17,529 nucleotides of DNA. Origin: Piscinibacter sp050175855. Lineage in GTDB: Bacteria > Pseudomonadota > Gammaproteobacteria > Burkholderiales > Burkholderiaceae_C. Each line of letters starts with the position of its first letter. The first letter of the stretch is position 1. Both the position numbers and the translations under genes were made by a program. Below, piece after piece: positions 1-7,073 of the stretch. The DNA is taken from NCBI RefSeq assembly GCF_050175855.1, contig NZ_JBFXIO010000044.1, positions 1 through 17,529 of the forward strand. The letters run 5' to 3'. The notes under the pieces are model-generated. The model ran no database searches. It saw nothing but the letters and a program-made list of their open reading frames with translations, and had not been told where the DNA came from.

Positions 1-1566
1 GGCCGCGGCGGCGTCGGCGAAGAGACGCGCATGATGACGCGCGCCGGCCCGCTGGCGCGCGGCATCGACCACGCCGAGGCCGTGCTCGGCCGGCTGAACA
101 AGCTGATCGGCCGGCAACTGCCGGAGTTCGCCGCCACCCAGCAGGCTGCATCCGCAGCGCCGGTGGCGGCGTCGCCGGCCCTGCGCGCGGCGATCTCCGA
201 CGCGCAGCAGGGCATCGCCCGTCGACTGGCTCCCGCCGGCGGCGCGCGCAGCGACATGGGCGCCGTCAGCACGCCGGCGATGCTGGAGGAACTGCACCAG
301 CGCAAGCAGGCGCTCAAGCAGGCCGCGGCCACGCCGGTGGAGCGCGCGACGATCGAGATCGTGGCCCTTCTGTTCCAGAGCATCCTCACCGAGGAACGCA
401 TTCCCGCCACGGTGCGGGTGTGGTTCGCGCGGCTGCAGATGCCGGTGCTGCGCGTGGCGGTCAGCGAACCCGACTTCTTCGCCACCGTCGACCACCCGGC
501 GCGCAAGCTGATCGACCGCATGGGTGCCTGCGTGATGGGGTTCGACGCCACCGGCCGCGCGGTGGCCGAACTGCTCGAAAAGGAGATCAAGCGCGTTGTC
601 CAGGTGGTCGAGGCGTATCCCGACACCGGCCGGCGCGTCTTCCAGACCGTGCTGACCGAGTTCGAGAAGTTCCTCGAGCACTACTTCAAGAATGCCAACG
701 AGGCTTCGCGCAAGGGCGTCTCGCTGGCTCAGCAGGTCGAGCAGCGCGAGACGATGGCGATCCAGTACACCATCGAGCTGCGCAAGATGCTCAACGAGGT
801 GCCGGTGCAGGAGGGCGTGCGCGAGTTCCTGTTCCAGGTCTGGGCCGACGTGATGGCCATGACCGCCGTGAAGACGGGCGATGCACAGAGCGAGCAATCG
901 AAGGCCATGAAGCGCGCCGCGGCCGACCTCATCTGGTCGGCCAGCGCCAAGGTGTCGCGCGAGGAGCGCGCCGAGGTGATCCGCCGCCTGCCGCCGCTGC
1001 TCAAGACGCTGCGCGAGGGCATGGAGAACGCCGGCGTGCCGCTGGACAAGCAGGACGAGCACATCCAGAAGCTCAACAATTCGCTGGCTGCGGCCTTCAC
1101 CGCCAAGGCGGCGGTGATCCCGCACGAGCGGCTCGAGGAGCTGATGGGTCGCCTGGAGACGCTGGAGGAACTGCTGCCCGAGGCCGCCGATGTCGAGATC
1201 GACGAGTCGATGGTGCTGGACCTCTCCGGCCACGAGAGTTCCGAACTCGAGGTGGTGGGCGAGGGCGGCTCGATGCCGACGCCGGCCATGCTGGCCTGGG
1301 CGCGCGAGCTCCAGGTGGGCAGCTGGTACATGCTCGACTACCGGGGCCGCAACGAGCAGGTGCAGCTGGCCTGGCAGGGGCTGCGCAAGCAGCTGACGCT
1401 GTTCGTGTCGCCGCAGGGCCGCGGCATCCTGTTCCAGCAGCACCGCCTCGCTGCGTTCCTTCAGGCCGGCCTGCTCGTGCCGGCGCAGGAGGAATCTCTG
1501 ACGGTCAAGGCCACGCGCAGCGCGCTGGCCAAGCTCGACGTCGATCCGAGCCGGCTGCTGAACTGA
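1..1566 (+). CDS. DUF1631-family protein, 5'-truncated by window edge
   Basis: The frame is open from the first base of the window to a TGA at 1564-1566, giving 521 visible residues. The tandem ATGs at 31-36 are probably internal, because the frame continues upstream and proteins of this family usually run to some 700-800 residues. The diagnostic stretch lies near visible residues 120-185 (VRVWFARLQMPVLRVAV followed by DHPARKLIDRM), which resembles the conserved core of DUF1631, a family of unknown function common in beta- and gammaproteobacteria. The middle is helical and charged. The last ~90 residues (LQVGSWYMLDYRGRNEQVQL onward) look like a small beta-barrel of PilZ-like type; that is only an impression from the pattern. 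There is no signal peptide or membrane segment in the visible part, so it is probably cytoplasmic. It converges on smg with a 10-bp gap. The family assignment is from recognition, and no role is known to me. Confidence 0.75.
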   Translation, partial: GRGGVGEETRMMTRAGPLARGIDHAEAVLGRLNKLIGRQLPEFAATQQAASAAPVAASPALRAAISDAQQGIARRLAPAGGARSDMGAVSTPAMLEELHQRKQALKQAAATPVERATIEIVALLFQSILTEERIPATVRVWFARLQMPVLRVAVSEPDFFATVDHPARKLIDRMGACVMGFDATGRAVAELLEKEIKRVVQVVEAYPDTGRRVFQTVLTEFEKFLEHYFKNANEASRKGVSLAQQVEQRETMAIQYTIELRKMLNEVPVQEGVREFLFQVWADVMAMTAVKTGDAQSEQSKAMKRAAADLIWSASAKVSREERAEVIRRLPPLLKTLREGMENAGVPLDKQDEHIQKLNNSLAAAFTAKAAVIPHERLEELMGRLETLEELLPEAADVEIDESMVLDLSGHESSELEVVGEGGSMPTPAMLAWARELQVGSWYMLDYRGRNEQVQLAWQGLRKQLTLFVSPQGRGILFQQHRLAAFLQAGLLVPAQEESLTVKATRSALAKLDVDPSRLLN

Positions 1567-1581
1567 GCGCTGCCGCTCAGT
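1562..1581. other. Stem-loop spanning both stop codons of a convergent gene pair
   Basis: The arms ACTGAGCG (1562-1569) and CGCTCAGT (1574-1581) are perfectly complementary around a 4-base loop. The stem contains the TGA of the DUF1631-like gene (1564-1566) and, on the other strand, the TGA of smg (1577-1579). No T-run follows on either strand, so it is not a canonical intrinsic terminator. It could act as a bidirectional 3'-end hairpin or contribute to Rho-dependent ends. The stem is seen; the role is inferred. Confidence 0.5.
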
Positions 1582-2029
1582 GGATGAGCCGCTCTTCCGG
1601 GGCGACGAACAGTTCGTCGAGGATGAGCGCGTCGGGCTCCTCGCCCAGGCTCCAGAAGACCATCAGCACGATGATCTTGAGGTCCTCGAGGTCGAGCGGG
1701 CCGCCGCTGATCGCGCTGGCGCGGTCGATCACCATCTCGCGCATCGGCGGTGGAAGCACGCCGGCGGATTCGAGGAAGCTGATGAAGCCGATCGACTCCT
1801 CGCCGAGGTGCTCGTGCTCCTGGGCCGAATAGACGCGCAGGGCACCGGGCCGCTGTTCGCCGACGTAGGCCTCCGATGCATCGGCCAGGCCGTCGAGCCA
1901 GCGCAGCGCCTCCTGGATCTCGTCCGATTCGAAACCGACCGACGACAGCTTGCGGGTCAGCTGTTCATGGTCGGGACACGCATCGGGTCGCCAGTAGTTT
2001 TCGTACAGGTACACGAGCACGTCGAACAT
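1577..2029 (-). CDS. smg: Smg / DUF494 family protein
   Basis: This encodes a 150-residue protein; E. coli Smg is about 157. It begins MFDVLVYLYENYW and ends with the family-like segment DLEDLKIIVLMVFWSLGEEPDALILDEL near residues 112-139. The frame is open further upstream, but that extension is arginine/alanine-rich and runs into dprA, so the ATG at 2029 is preferred; it matches the conserved N-terminus of the family. No strong Shine-Dalgarno is visible. The protein is acidic, has no signal peptide or transmembrane segment, and is presumably cytoplasmic. It lies 56 bp downstream of dprA on the same strand and is probably the last gene of the LysM-dprA-smg unit. The dprA-smg pairing is widespread in proteobacteria, but the molecular function of Smg is not established. 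Confidence 0.88.
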   Translation of the reverse strand: MFDVLVYLYENYWRPDACPDHEQLTRKLSSVGFESDEIQEALRWLDGLADASEAYVGEQRPGALRVYSAQEHEHLGEESIGFISFLESAGVLPPPMREMVIDRASAISGGPLDLEDLKIIVLMVFWSLGEEPDALILDELFVAPEERLIH

Positions 2030-2085
2030 GGATTCACTATACCCCAGCGGCAATCGCGAGGTGCGTGAAGTTTCGGCCGTCCCTG

Positions 2086-3198
2086 TCAGGCCCTGTCGAG
2101 GCGCTGGAATCGCTGCCCGGGCAGCCGCTCGACTCGCCCGGCCAGTTCGAGGTCGAGCAGGCGCGCGTTGAGCTCGGCGGCGCTCCAACCGGTGCGCGCC
2201 ACCAGCTCGTCCAGGCCGATCGGGTCATGGCCCATCGCGTCCAGCAGCGGATGGGCCGGAGCGTCGGGTTCCGGGGCAGACACCGCGGGCACGGCCGGCG
2301 CCATCGCGATACCGAGTTCGTCGAGCACGTCCAGCACCGTCTCGACGAGCTTGGCGCCTTGCTTGATCAGGGCGTGGCAGCCCTTGGCCTGTGGCGCGTG
2401 GATGGATCCGGGCATGGCGAAGACGTCGCGGCCAGCCTCGGCGGCCAGCCGGGCGGTGATCAGAGAGCCGGATTGAAGGGTGGCTTCGACCACCAGCGTG
2501 CCGCGCGTCAGGCCGGCAATGATGCGGTTGCGCTGGGGGAAGTTCTCCCGCAGGGGCGGCGTGCCGAGCGAGTACTCGCTGATGAGCAGGCCCTTCTCCG
2601 CGATCTGCTGGGAAAGTGTGGCATGCCGGCGGGGGTAGGCCTGGTCCAGCCCCGTGCCCACGACCGCGATCGTGCCACCAGGGGTGTCGAGCGCACCTTC
2701 GTGGGCGGCGCCGTCGATCCCCAGCGCCAGCCCGGAGACGATCGTGAGGCCGGCCTGGCCCAGTTGCGCGGCAAACGTCCGGGCATTCTCCCGCCCCTGC
2801 GCAGTGGCATGGCGGCTGCCGACCATGGCCAAAGACGGCAGGCGGAGCAACTCGACCCGTCCGCTGGCGTACAGCAGCAGCGGGGGATCGGCGATCTCGA
2901 GCAGGGGCGGTGGATAGTCGGGCTCGCCGAGGCACAGCACCTGGCGGCGACTGTCTGCGCTCAGCCAGTTGATCGTGGTGGAGATCAGCGCATCGTGGTG
3001 CTCGCCCGGCCGCGCCAGGGCCACGGCAGCTGCCGCGCTCACGACCTGACGGCGATCCTCGATGCTGGCCGCGAGAACGGCGTCAGGGGACCCGAAGGCG
3101 GCAAGCAGGCGCCGGGCGGCCTCGCGGCCGACCCCCGGGGTCTCGAGCAGGCGCAACCAGGCGCCGAGCTCGCGCGCGTCGCATTCGCGGCGGTTCAT
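2086..3198 (-). CDS. dprA: DNA-processing protein DprA
   Basis: This encodes a 370-residue protein of the usual full length (E. coli Smf/DprA is 374). DprA binds incoming single-stranded DNA during natural transformation and loads RecA onto it in the cytoplasm. Visible domains are an N-terminal helix-hairpin-like region (about 10-60), the Rossmann-type DprA core (about 85-290) and a C-terminal winged-helix (about 315-368). Core motifs are present: VGSRHATAQGRENA at 126-139, SGLALGIDGAAHEGAL at 155-170, SEYSLGTPP at 207-215, FPQRNRIIAGL at 220-230 and EATLQSGSLITA at 238-249. The ATG at 3198 lies 31 bp after the LysM gene stop, consistent with co-transcription. A proline/alanine-rich linker (about 299-316) joins core and winged helix. 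Presence of dprA does not prove competence, since non-transformable bacteria also keep it. Confidence 0.97.
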   Translation of the reverse strand: MNRRECDARELGAWLRLLETPGVGREAARRLLAAFGSPDAVLAASIEDRRQVVSAAAAVALARPGEHHDALISTTINWLSADSRRQVLCLGEPDYPPPLLEIADPPLLLYASGRVELLRLPSLAMVGSRHATAQGRENARTFAAQLGQAGLTIVSGLALGIDGAAHEGALDTPGGTIAVVGTGLDQAYPRRHATLSQQIAEKGLLISEYSLGTPPLRENFPQRNRIIAGLTRGTLVVEATLQSGSLITARLAAEAGRDVFAMPGSIHAPQAKGCHALIKQGAKLVETVLDVLDELGIAMAPAVPAVSAPEPDAPAHPLLDAMGHDPIGLDELVARTGWSAAELNARLLDLELAGRVERLPGQRFQRLDRA

Positions 3199-3229
3199 GT
3201 CGGGCCGGGAAGCGGGCCCCGGTGCCGGC

Positions 3230-4399
3230 TCAGGGCTGGGTGAACTTGTCGCCGGCCTTCACCGGGCTCTTCACCGACAGGATGAGCGCGTACGACATGC
3301 GGTCGAAGACGCGGAACACGAAGAGCATGCCGTGCCGCTCGTCGGGCAGCTTGATGGTCGGGCGAGCCGGGTCGGTCTTGTCGATCACCCTCTCGCCGGC
3401 AGTCCACAGGGCCAGCACATGGCCCCGCTCCATGCCGTCCGCCGACCCCTTGTTCAGCGCGACGATCTGGTTCTGCCCGGCGGTCAGCGCGTCGCCGTAG
3501 ATCGACACGATCTGGCCCTGGATCGGGCTCTGCGGCGCGTGCGGCGCGTAGTTGCTGAACTCTCGCGGCGGCACGGGGGCCAGCCGGTCACCGACGCCCG
3601 CTTCCAGTTTGGCCGCCGTGACGGAGAAAGTCGCCGGCACGATCTCCGGCTTGCCATCGGCGCCGTTTCGCGTCTCGCCGGGGCGGACGTACTCCGCCGC
3701 GCCCACGTACGTGGCCTCGAAGCCGAGGACCTCCTGGGTGGTCGGGTCGCGCAGCGCCTTGGGCTCGCGGAAGATGCGGAACTCGCGTTGCGGCGCGATC
3801 TCGCCGCGCACGTAGGCCAGTTCGCCCTTGCCGAGCACGACGCGGCCCTCCTGCGTGCCGACGATGCGCGGCGCTGCCTCCAATTCGTTGGTCTGGAAGA
3901 TCACGGCCTCGGTGAGGAACGGCTCGATCAGGTGGAACGGGATCGACGGGATGGCGCCGTCGCCCAGCGCCGAGGAGCGCACGCGCGGCGAGAGCTTGAC
4001 GGTGCCGTCGGGCCCGACCTGCTGGCCCAGGCGCAGCCGGGCGCGGCCGTCGGTCTTGTCGAGGTACAGGATCTGGCCGGGGTAGATCAGGTGAGGGTTG
4101 CGGATCTGATCGAGATTCATGCCCCACAGCTCGGGCCAGCGCCAGGGCGACTTGAGGAACATGCTGGAGATGCCCCACAGCGTGTCGCCGCGCTTGACGG
4201 TGTAGGAGTCGGGTGCGTTGGCCGCCAGCTCGGACAGCGGCACGCCGGCCTGAGCCACCTGCTGCGCCGTGCTGCGCTGCTGAGGCGTCACGGGATAGTT
4301 GACGGCGAGCGCCGACGAGGCGAACAGCGCGGCGCCGAGGGCCGTCGAGAGCGCAGCGGCCCGGCGGGCAGAGGAGACAATCGGCTGGCGACGCATCAT
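3230..4399 (-). CDS. Secreted LysM peptidoglycan-binding protein
   Basis: This encodes 389 residues starting at the first of two tandem ATGs (4399 and 4396). A GGAG sits on the minus strand at 4413-4410, ten bases before the first ATG; this rules out the much longer open frame extending into def. Residues 1-32 form a Sec-type signal peptide: basic MMRRQPIVSSARR, then a hydrophobic segment ending SSALA. A single LysM domain follows at about residues 64-114 (YTVKRGDTLWGISSMFLKSP, then the IRNPHLIYPGQILYL ending). LysM binds peptidoglycan glycan chains, so the mature protein should be periplasmic and wall-associated. The remaining ~270 residues are a beta-rich region with no catalytic motif I recognise. 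The gene heads the dprA-smg unit, an arrangement familiar in Burkholderiales, but a functional link to DprA is not shown. Confidence 0.9.
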   Translation of the reverse strand: MMRRQPIVSSARRAAALSTALGAALFASSALAVNYPVTPQQRSTAQQVAQAGVPLSELAANAPDSYTVKRGDTLWGISSMFLKSPWRWPELWGMNLDQIRNPHLIYPGQILYLDKTDGRARLRLGQQVGPDGTVKLSPRVRSSALGDGAIPSIPFHLIEPFLTEAVIFQTNELEAAPRIVGTQEGRVVLGKGELAYVRGEIAPQREFRIFREPKALRDPTTQEVLGFEATYVGAAEYVRPGETRNGADGKPEIVPATFSVTAAKLEAGVGDRLAPVPPREFSNYAPHAPQSPIQGQIVSIYGDALTAGQNQIVALNKGSADGMERGHVLALWTAGERVIDKTDPARPTIKLPDERHGMLFVFRVFDRMSYALILSVKSPVKAGDKFTQP

Positions 4400-4636
4400 G
4401 GGGGCGGTTCTCCGGGCCGCGCTGAAGATTCCAGCGCGCTCTAGGGTTGCTGAGCCGAACGCTCCGTGAGCGGCCCGCATTCGGCGAAAATGCTCATATG
4501 GTTTCGAAGATTCTGCCTCTAAACCCTTGATATCGCAACGAAACTGGGCCGCTGCGGCCGGCAGTGTGAGGCCTGTCACGGACCGCCTCGTTGTGTGCGC
4601 TCCACAAAGGCTTCCGGCAGAATCGACTGGATACAA
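4400..4636. other. Divergent intergenic region between the LysM gene and def
   Basis: This 237-bp spacer is less GC-rich in its middle (about 4480-4545) than its surroundings and must carry promoters for both directions. It holds a candidate minus-strand promoter (4510-4538) and a GC palindrome, GGCCGC-T-GCGGCC, at 4547-4559. For def I see only a possible -10 (CAGAAT, 4618-4623) with no convincing -35 and no clear Shine-Dalgarno before the ATG. No RNA gene or additional small protein gene is apparent. Confidence 0.6.
4510..4538 (-). promoter_or_regulatory. Candidate sigma-70 promoter of the LysM-dprA-smg unit
   Basis: Read on the minus strand, TTGCGA (4538-4533) and CAGAAT (4515-4510) each match 4 of 6 consensus bases and are separated by exactly 17 bases. 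Transcription would start near 4503, giving a leader of roughly 100 bases before the ATG at 4399. The region is locally AT-richer, which fits a promoter. The match is only moderate. Confidence 0.35.
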
Positions 4637-5149
4637 ATGGCTCGACTGAACATCCTCCGCTATCCCGACCCGCGCCTGCACACCGTCGCCAAGCCGGTGC
4701 AGCAGGTCGACGAGCGCATCCGCCAGCTTGTCGACGACATGCTCGAGACCATGTACGACGCCGAAGGGGTCGGGCTGGCCGCGACCCAGGTCGACGTTCA
4801 CGAGCGCGTGATCGTGATCGACACTTCCGAGGACCGCAACGAGCCTCGCGTGCTGATCAACCCTGAACTGATCATGCGCAGCGAGGAGATGCACGTCGGC
4901 GACGAGGGCTGCCTGTCGGTGCCGACCATCTACGACAAGGTGCAGCGCCATGCGCGCGTGCGCGTGCGGGCGCTGAACCGCAGCGGCGAGACCTACGAGT
5001 TCGACGCCGAGGGCCTGCTGTCGGTGTGCGTGCAGCACGAGATGGATCACCTGATGGGCAAGGTGTTCGTCGAGTACCTCAGCCCGCTCAAGCGCGACCG
5101 CATCAAGACCAAGATGCTGAAGAAGTCGCGCGACGAGGTCCGCGCCTGA
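4637..5149 (+). CDS. def: Peptide deformylase
   Basis: This encodes 170 residues, the normal length. The enzyme removes the N-formyl group from nascent proteins as they leave the ribosome, using a bound divalent metal. All three family motifs are visible: GVGLAATQ (about residues 45-52), EGCLS (about 92-96, with the metal-binding Cys) and QHEMDH (about 134-139, with two His ligands and the catalytic Glu). The start at 4637 gives MARLNILRYPDPRL, the conserved N-terminus. An upstream in-frame ATG at 4595 would add 14 unconserved residues and is rejected. No good Shine-Dalgarno precedes the ATG. fmt follows after 11 bp. This pairing is classic, since Fmt adds the formyl group that Def removes. 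Confidence 0.97.
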   Translation: MARLNILRYPDPRLHTVAKPVQQVDERIRQLVDDMLETMYDAEGVGLAATQVDVHERVIVIDTSEDRNEPRVLINPELIMRSEEMHVGDEGCLSVPTIYDKVQRHARVRVRALNRSGETYEFDAEGLLSVCVQHEMDHLMGKVFVEYLSPLKRDRIKTKMLKKSRDEVRA

Positions 5150-5160
5150 CGCGCCAGCCG

Positions 5161-6120
5161 ATGCGCGTCGTCTTCGCCGGCACGCCGGAGTTCGCCGCGG
5201 TCGCGCTGCAGCGGCTGCACGAAGCGGGCTTCACGATCCCGCTGGTGCTCACGCAACCGGATCGGCCTGCCGGCCGCGGCCTGAAGCTGCAAGCCTCGCC
5301 GGTGAAGGCCTTCGCACTGACGCATGGCATCGCCGTGGCGCAGCCCCGTGGCCTGAAGCTCGACGGCAAATACGCCGACGACGCCGCCGCAGCCCGCGAG
5401 GCGCTGCAGGCTGCCCGGCCCGACGTGATGGTGGTCGCCGCCTACGGCCTGATCCTGCCGCCCTGGGTGCTCGAACTGCCGCGCCTGGGGTGCCTGAACA
5501 TCCACGCCTCGCTGCTGCCGCGCTGGCGCGGCGCGGCGCCGATCCACCGCGCCATCGAGGCGGGCGATGCCGAGACCGGCATCACCATCATGCAGATGGA
5601 CGCGGGCCTGGACACCGGCGACATGCTGCTGGTCGGGCGCGAGCCGATCCGCGCCGACGACACTACCGCCAGCCTGCACGACCGCCTGGCGGGGCTGGGT
5701 GGCCGGCTGATCGTCGAGGCGCTGGAACTGGCGGCCTGCGGTGGCCTGGCCCCGGTGCGCCAGCCCGAAGAGGGCGTGACCTACGCGCACAAGATCGAGA
5801 AGGCGGAAGCCGTGATCGACTGGCGACTGCCGGCGGTGCAGATCGAGCGCCGTTTGCGTGCCTTCGACCCGTTCCCCGGCGGCGTGGCGACGCTGGCGGG
5901 GGAATCGCTGAAGGTCTGGCGGGCCCGGGTCTGCCCCGGGACGGGCCTGCCCGGGCAGGTGCTGCAGGGGGGAGAAGCCGGCGTCGAGGTTGCCTGCGGT
6001 GAGGGCGCACTTCGCCTCACGGAGTTGCAGCGCGCAGGCGGCAAGCGCTTGCCGGCCGCCGCCTTCCTCGCCGGACACCCGATCGCGCCTGACGCCGTCT
6101 TCGAGGCGGCCGGCAGTTGA
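5161..6120 (+). CDS. fmt: Methionyl-tRNA formyltransferase
   Basis: This encodes 319 residues (E. coli 315). It transfers a formyl group from 10-formyl-tetrahydrofolate to Met-tRNA(fMet) for translation initiation. It starts MRVVFAGTPEFAAVALQRL. The N-terminal Rossmann-type formyltransferase domain spans about 1-190 and holds the folate/catalytic signature LNIHASLLPRWRGAAPIHRA, with Asn113, His115 and, in the DAGLDTGDM segment, Asp151 as the expected catalytic trio. The C-terminal tRNA-binding beta-barrel domain (about 205-310) begins at YAHKIEKAEAVIDW and includes RLRAFDPFPGG. The ATG at 5161 is chosen because it gives the conserved N-terminus; the longer frame from 5026 would overlap def. 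The ribosome site is weak, so translation may be coupled to def 11 bp upstream. Its stop codon overlaps a sigma-32-like promoter for htpX. Confidence 0.97.
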   Translation: MRVVFAGTPEFAAVALQRLHEAGFTIPLVLTQPDRPAGRGLKLQASPVKAFALTHGIAVAQPRGLKLDGKYADDAAAAREALQAARPDVMVVAAYGLILPPWVLELPRLGCLNIHASLLPRWRGAAPIHRAIEAGDAETGITIMQMDAGLDTGDMLLVGREPIRADDTTASLHDRLAGLGGRLIVEALELAACGGLAPVRQPEEGVTYAHKIEKAEAVIDWRLPAVQIERRLRAFDPFPGGVATLAGESLKVWRARVCPGTGLPGQVLQGGEAGVEVACGEGALRLTELQRAGGKRLPAAAFLAGHPIAPDAVFEAAGS

Positions 6121-6143
6121 ACTCGGCGGCCCGGGCCGCATCT
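6116..6143 (+). promoter_or_regulatory. Candidate sigma-32 (heat-shock) promoter for htpX
   Basis: GTTGAAC (6116-6122) resembles the heat-shock -35 CTTGAAA. After a 13-base spacer, CCGCATCT (6136-6143) matches the -10 CCCCATNT in all but one fixed base. The spacer falls within the range known for E. coli sigma-32. The -35 includes the fmt stop codon (TGA 6118-6120), and the predicted start is near 6150, about 38 bases before the htpX ATG. A second copy of GCCGCATCT lies at 6152-6160, and a perfect 14-bp GC palindrome at 6126-6139 overlaps the spacer. E. coli htpX is itself heat-shock induced, which makes the match more plausible. Confidence 0.5.
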
Positions 6144-6187
6144 ACGGCAGTGCCGCATCTGCGGCGCCCACACGGAGTAGCAAGACC

Positions 6188-7036
6188 ATGTTCAATCTGA
6201 TGAAGACGGCCATCCTGATGGCGGCCATCACCGGCCTGTTCATGGCCATCGGCTCGGTCATGGGCGGGCAGAGCGGGATGATGATCGCGCTGGCCATCGC
6301 CATCGCGATGAATTTCTTCAGCTACTGGTTCTCCGACAAGATGGTGCTGAAGATGTACAACGCGCGCGAGGTCGACGAGACCACCGCGCCGCAGTTCTAC
6401 CGCATGGTGCGCGAGCTGGCCGAGCGTGCCCAGCTGCCGATGCCGCGCGTGTACATCATCGACGAGCAGGCCCCCAATGCCTTCGCCACCGGCCGCAACC
6501 CGCAGAACGCGGCGGTGGCGGCCACCACCGGCATCATGCGCGTGCTCAGCGAGCGCGAACTGCGCGGCGTGATGGCGCACGAACTGGCGCACGTGAAGCA
6601 TCGCGACATCCTGATCAGCACGATCAGCGCGACCATGGCCGGTGCGATCTCGATGCTGGCCAACTTCGCGATGATCTTCGGCGGACGCGACAGCGAAGGC
6701 CGCCCCGCCAACCCCATCGTCGGCATCCTGGTGATGCTGCTGGCGCCGCTGGCGGCCAGCCTGATCCAGATGGCGATCAGCCGCTCGCGCGAGTTCGAGG
6801 CCGACCGCGGCGGCGCCGAGATCTCGGGCGACCCGCGCGCGCTGGCCTCGGCGCTGGAGAAGATCCACGCCTACGCCCGCGGCATCCCGATGGCGGCGGC
6901 CGAGCGCCACCCGGAGACGGCGCAGATGATGATCATGAATCCGCTGGCCGGCGGCGGGCTGCGCGGGTTGTTCTCCACCCACCCGGCCACCGAGGAGCGC
7001 GTGCAGCGCCTGCTGGCCATGGCCGGCGGCGCCTGA
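6188..7036 (+). CDS. htpX: Membrane zinc metalloprotease HtpX (M48B)
   Basis: This encodes 282 residues (E. coli 293). HtpX is an inner-membrane protease that degrades misfolded membrane proteins together with FtsH. Two N-terminal transmembrane segments lie at about 5-22 and 30-48. The zinc motif HELAH is at 131-135, and the third ligand is probably Glu202 in SRSREFEADRGG. Two more hydrophobic segments follow the active site (about 142-164 and 176-197), as in the family. The ATG at 6188 follows GGAG (6174-6177) by ten bases, and the protein begins MFNLMKTAILMAAITGLFM, the family N-terminus; the longer frame from 5990 overlaps fmt and is rejected. The 67-bp gap after fmt contains a sigma-32-like promoter, so htpX may be transcribed both with fmt and on its own. 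Confidence 0.96.
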   Translation: MFNLMKTAILMAAITGLFMAIGSVMGGQSGMMIALAIAIAMNFFSYWFSDKMVLKMYNAREVDETTAPQFYRMVRELAERAQLPMPRVYIIDEQAPNAFATGRNPQNAAVAATTGIMRVLSERELRGVMAHELAHVKHRDILISTISATMAGAISMLANFAMIFGGRDSEGRPANPIVGILVMLLAPLAASLIQMAISRSREFEADRGGAEISGDPRALASALEKIHAYARGIPMAAAERHPETAQMMIMNPLAGGGLRGLFSTHPATEERVQRLLAMAGGA

Positions 7037-7054
7037 GGCTCAAGTCGATGCGCC

Positions 7055-7073
7055 GGCTGCCGATAAGGCAGCC
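7055..7073 (+). promoter_or_regulatory. Stem-loop abutting the lipoprotein start codon
   Basis: GGCTGCC (7055-7061) and GGCAGCC (7067-7073) form a perfect 7-bp stem around the loop GATAA. The second arm ends on the base before the ATG at 7074 and includes the GG of the only Shine-Dalgarno-like sequence, AAGG (7065-7068). If it folds in the mRNA, it would hide the ribosome site. The stem is seen; the regulatory role is inferred. Confidence 0.4.

Noticed and set aside
420..1832. Long plus-strand frame overlapping the DUF1631-like gene and smg
   Set aside because: It overlaps two better-supported genes in other frames and translates to low-complexity Arg/Ala/Gly sequence.
2225..2935. Minus-strand frame of about 236 codons within dprA
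   Set aside because: It is a frame-shifted copy of dprA coding sequence; dprA has complete motifs in its own frame.
4527..4532. TTGATA as a plus-strand -35 for def
   Set aside because: No -10-like hexamer lies 16-18 bases downstream; the sequence there is GC-rich.
4547..4559. GGCCGC-T-GCGGCC palindrome as an operator for the divergent promoters
   Set aside because: It is built only of G and C with one central T, which is easily chance here, and it does not overlap the candidate promoter at 4510-4538.
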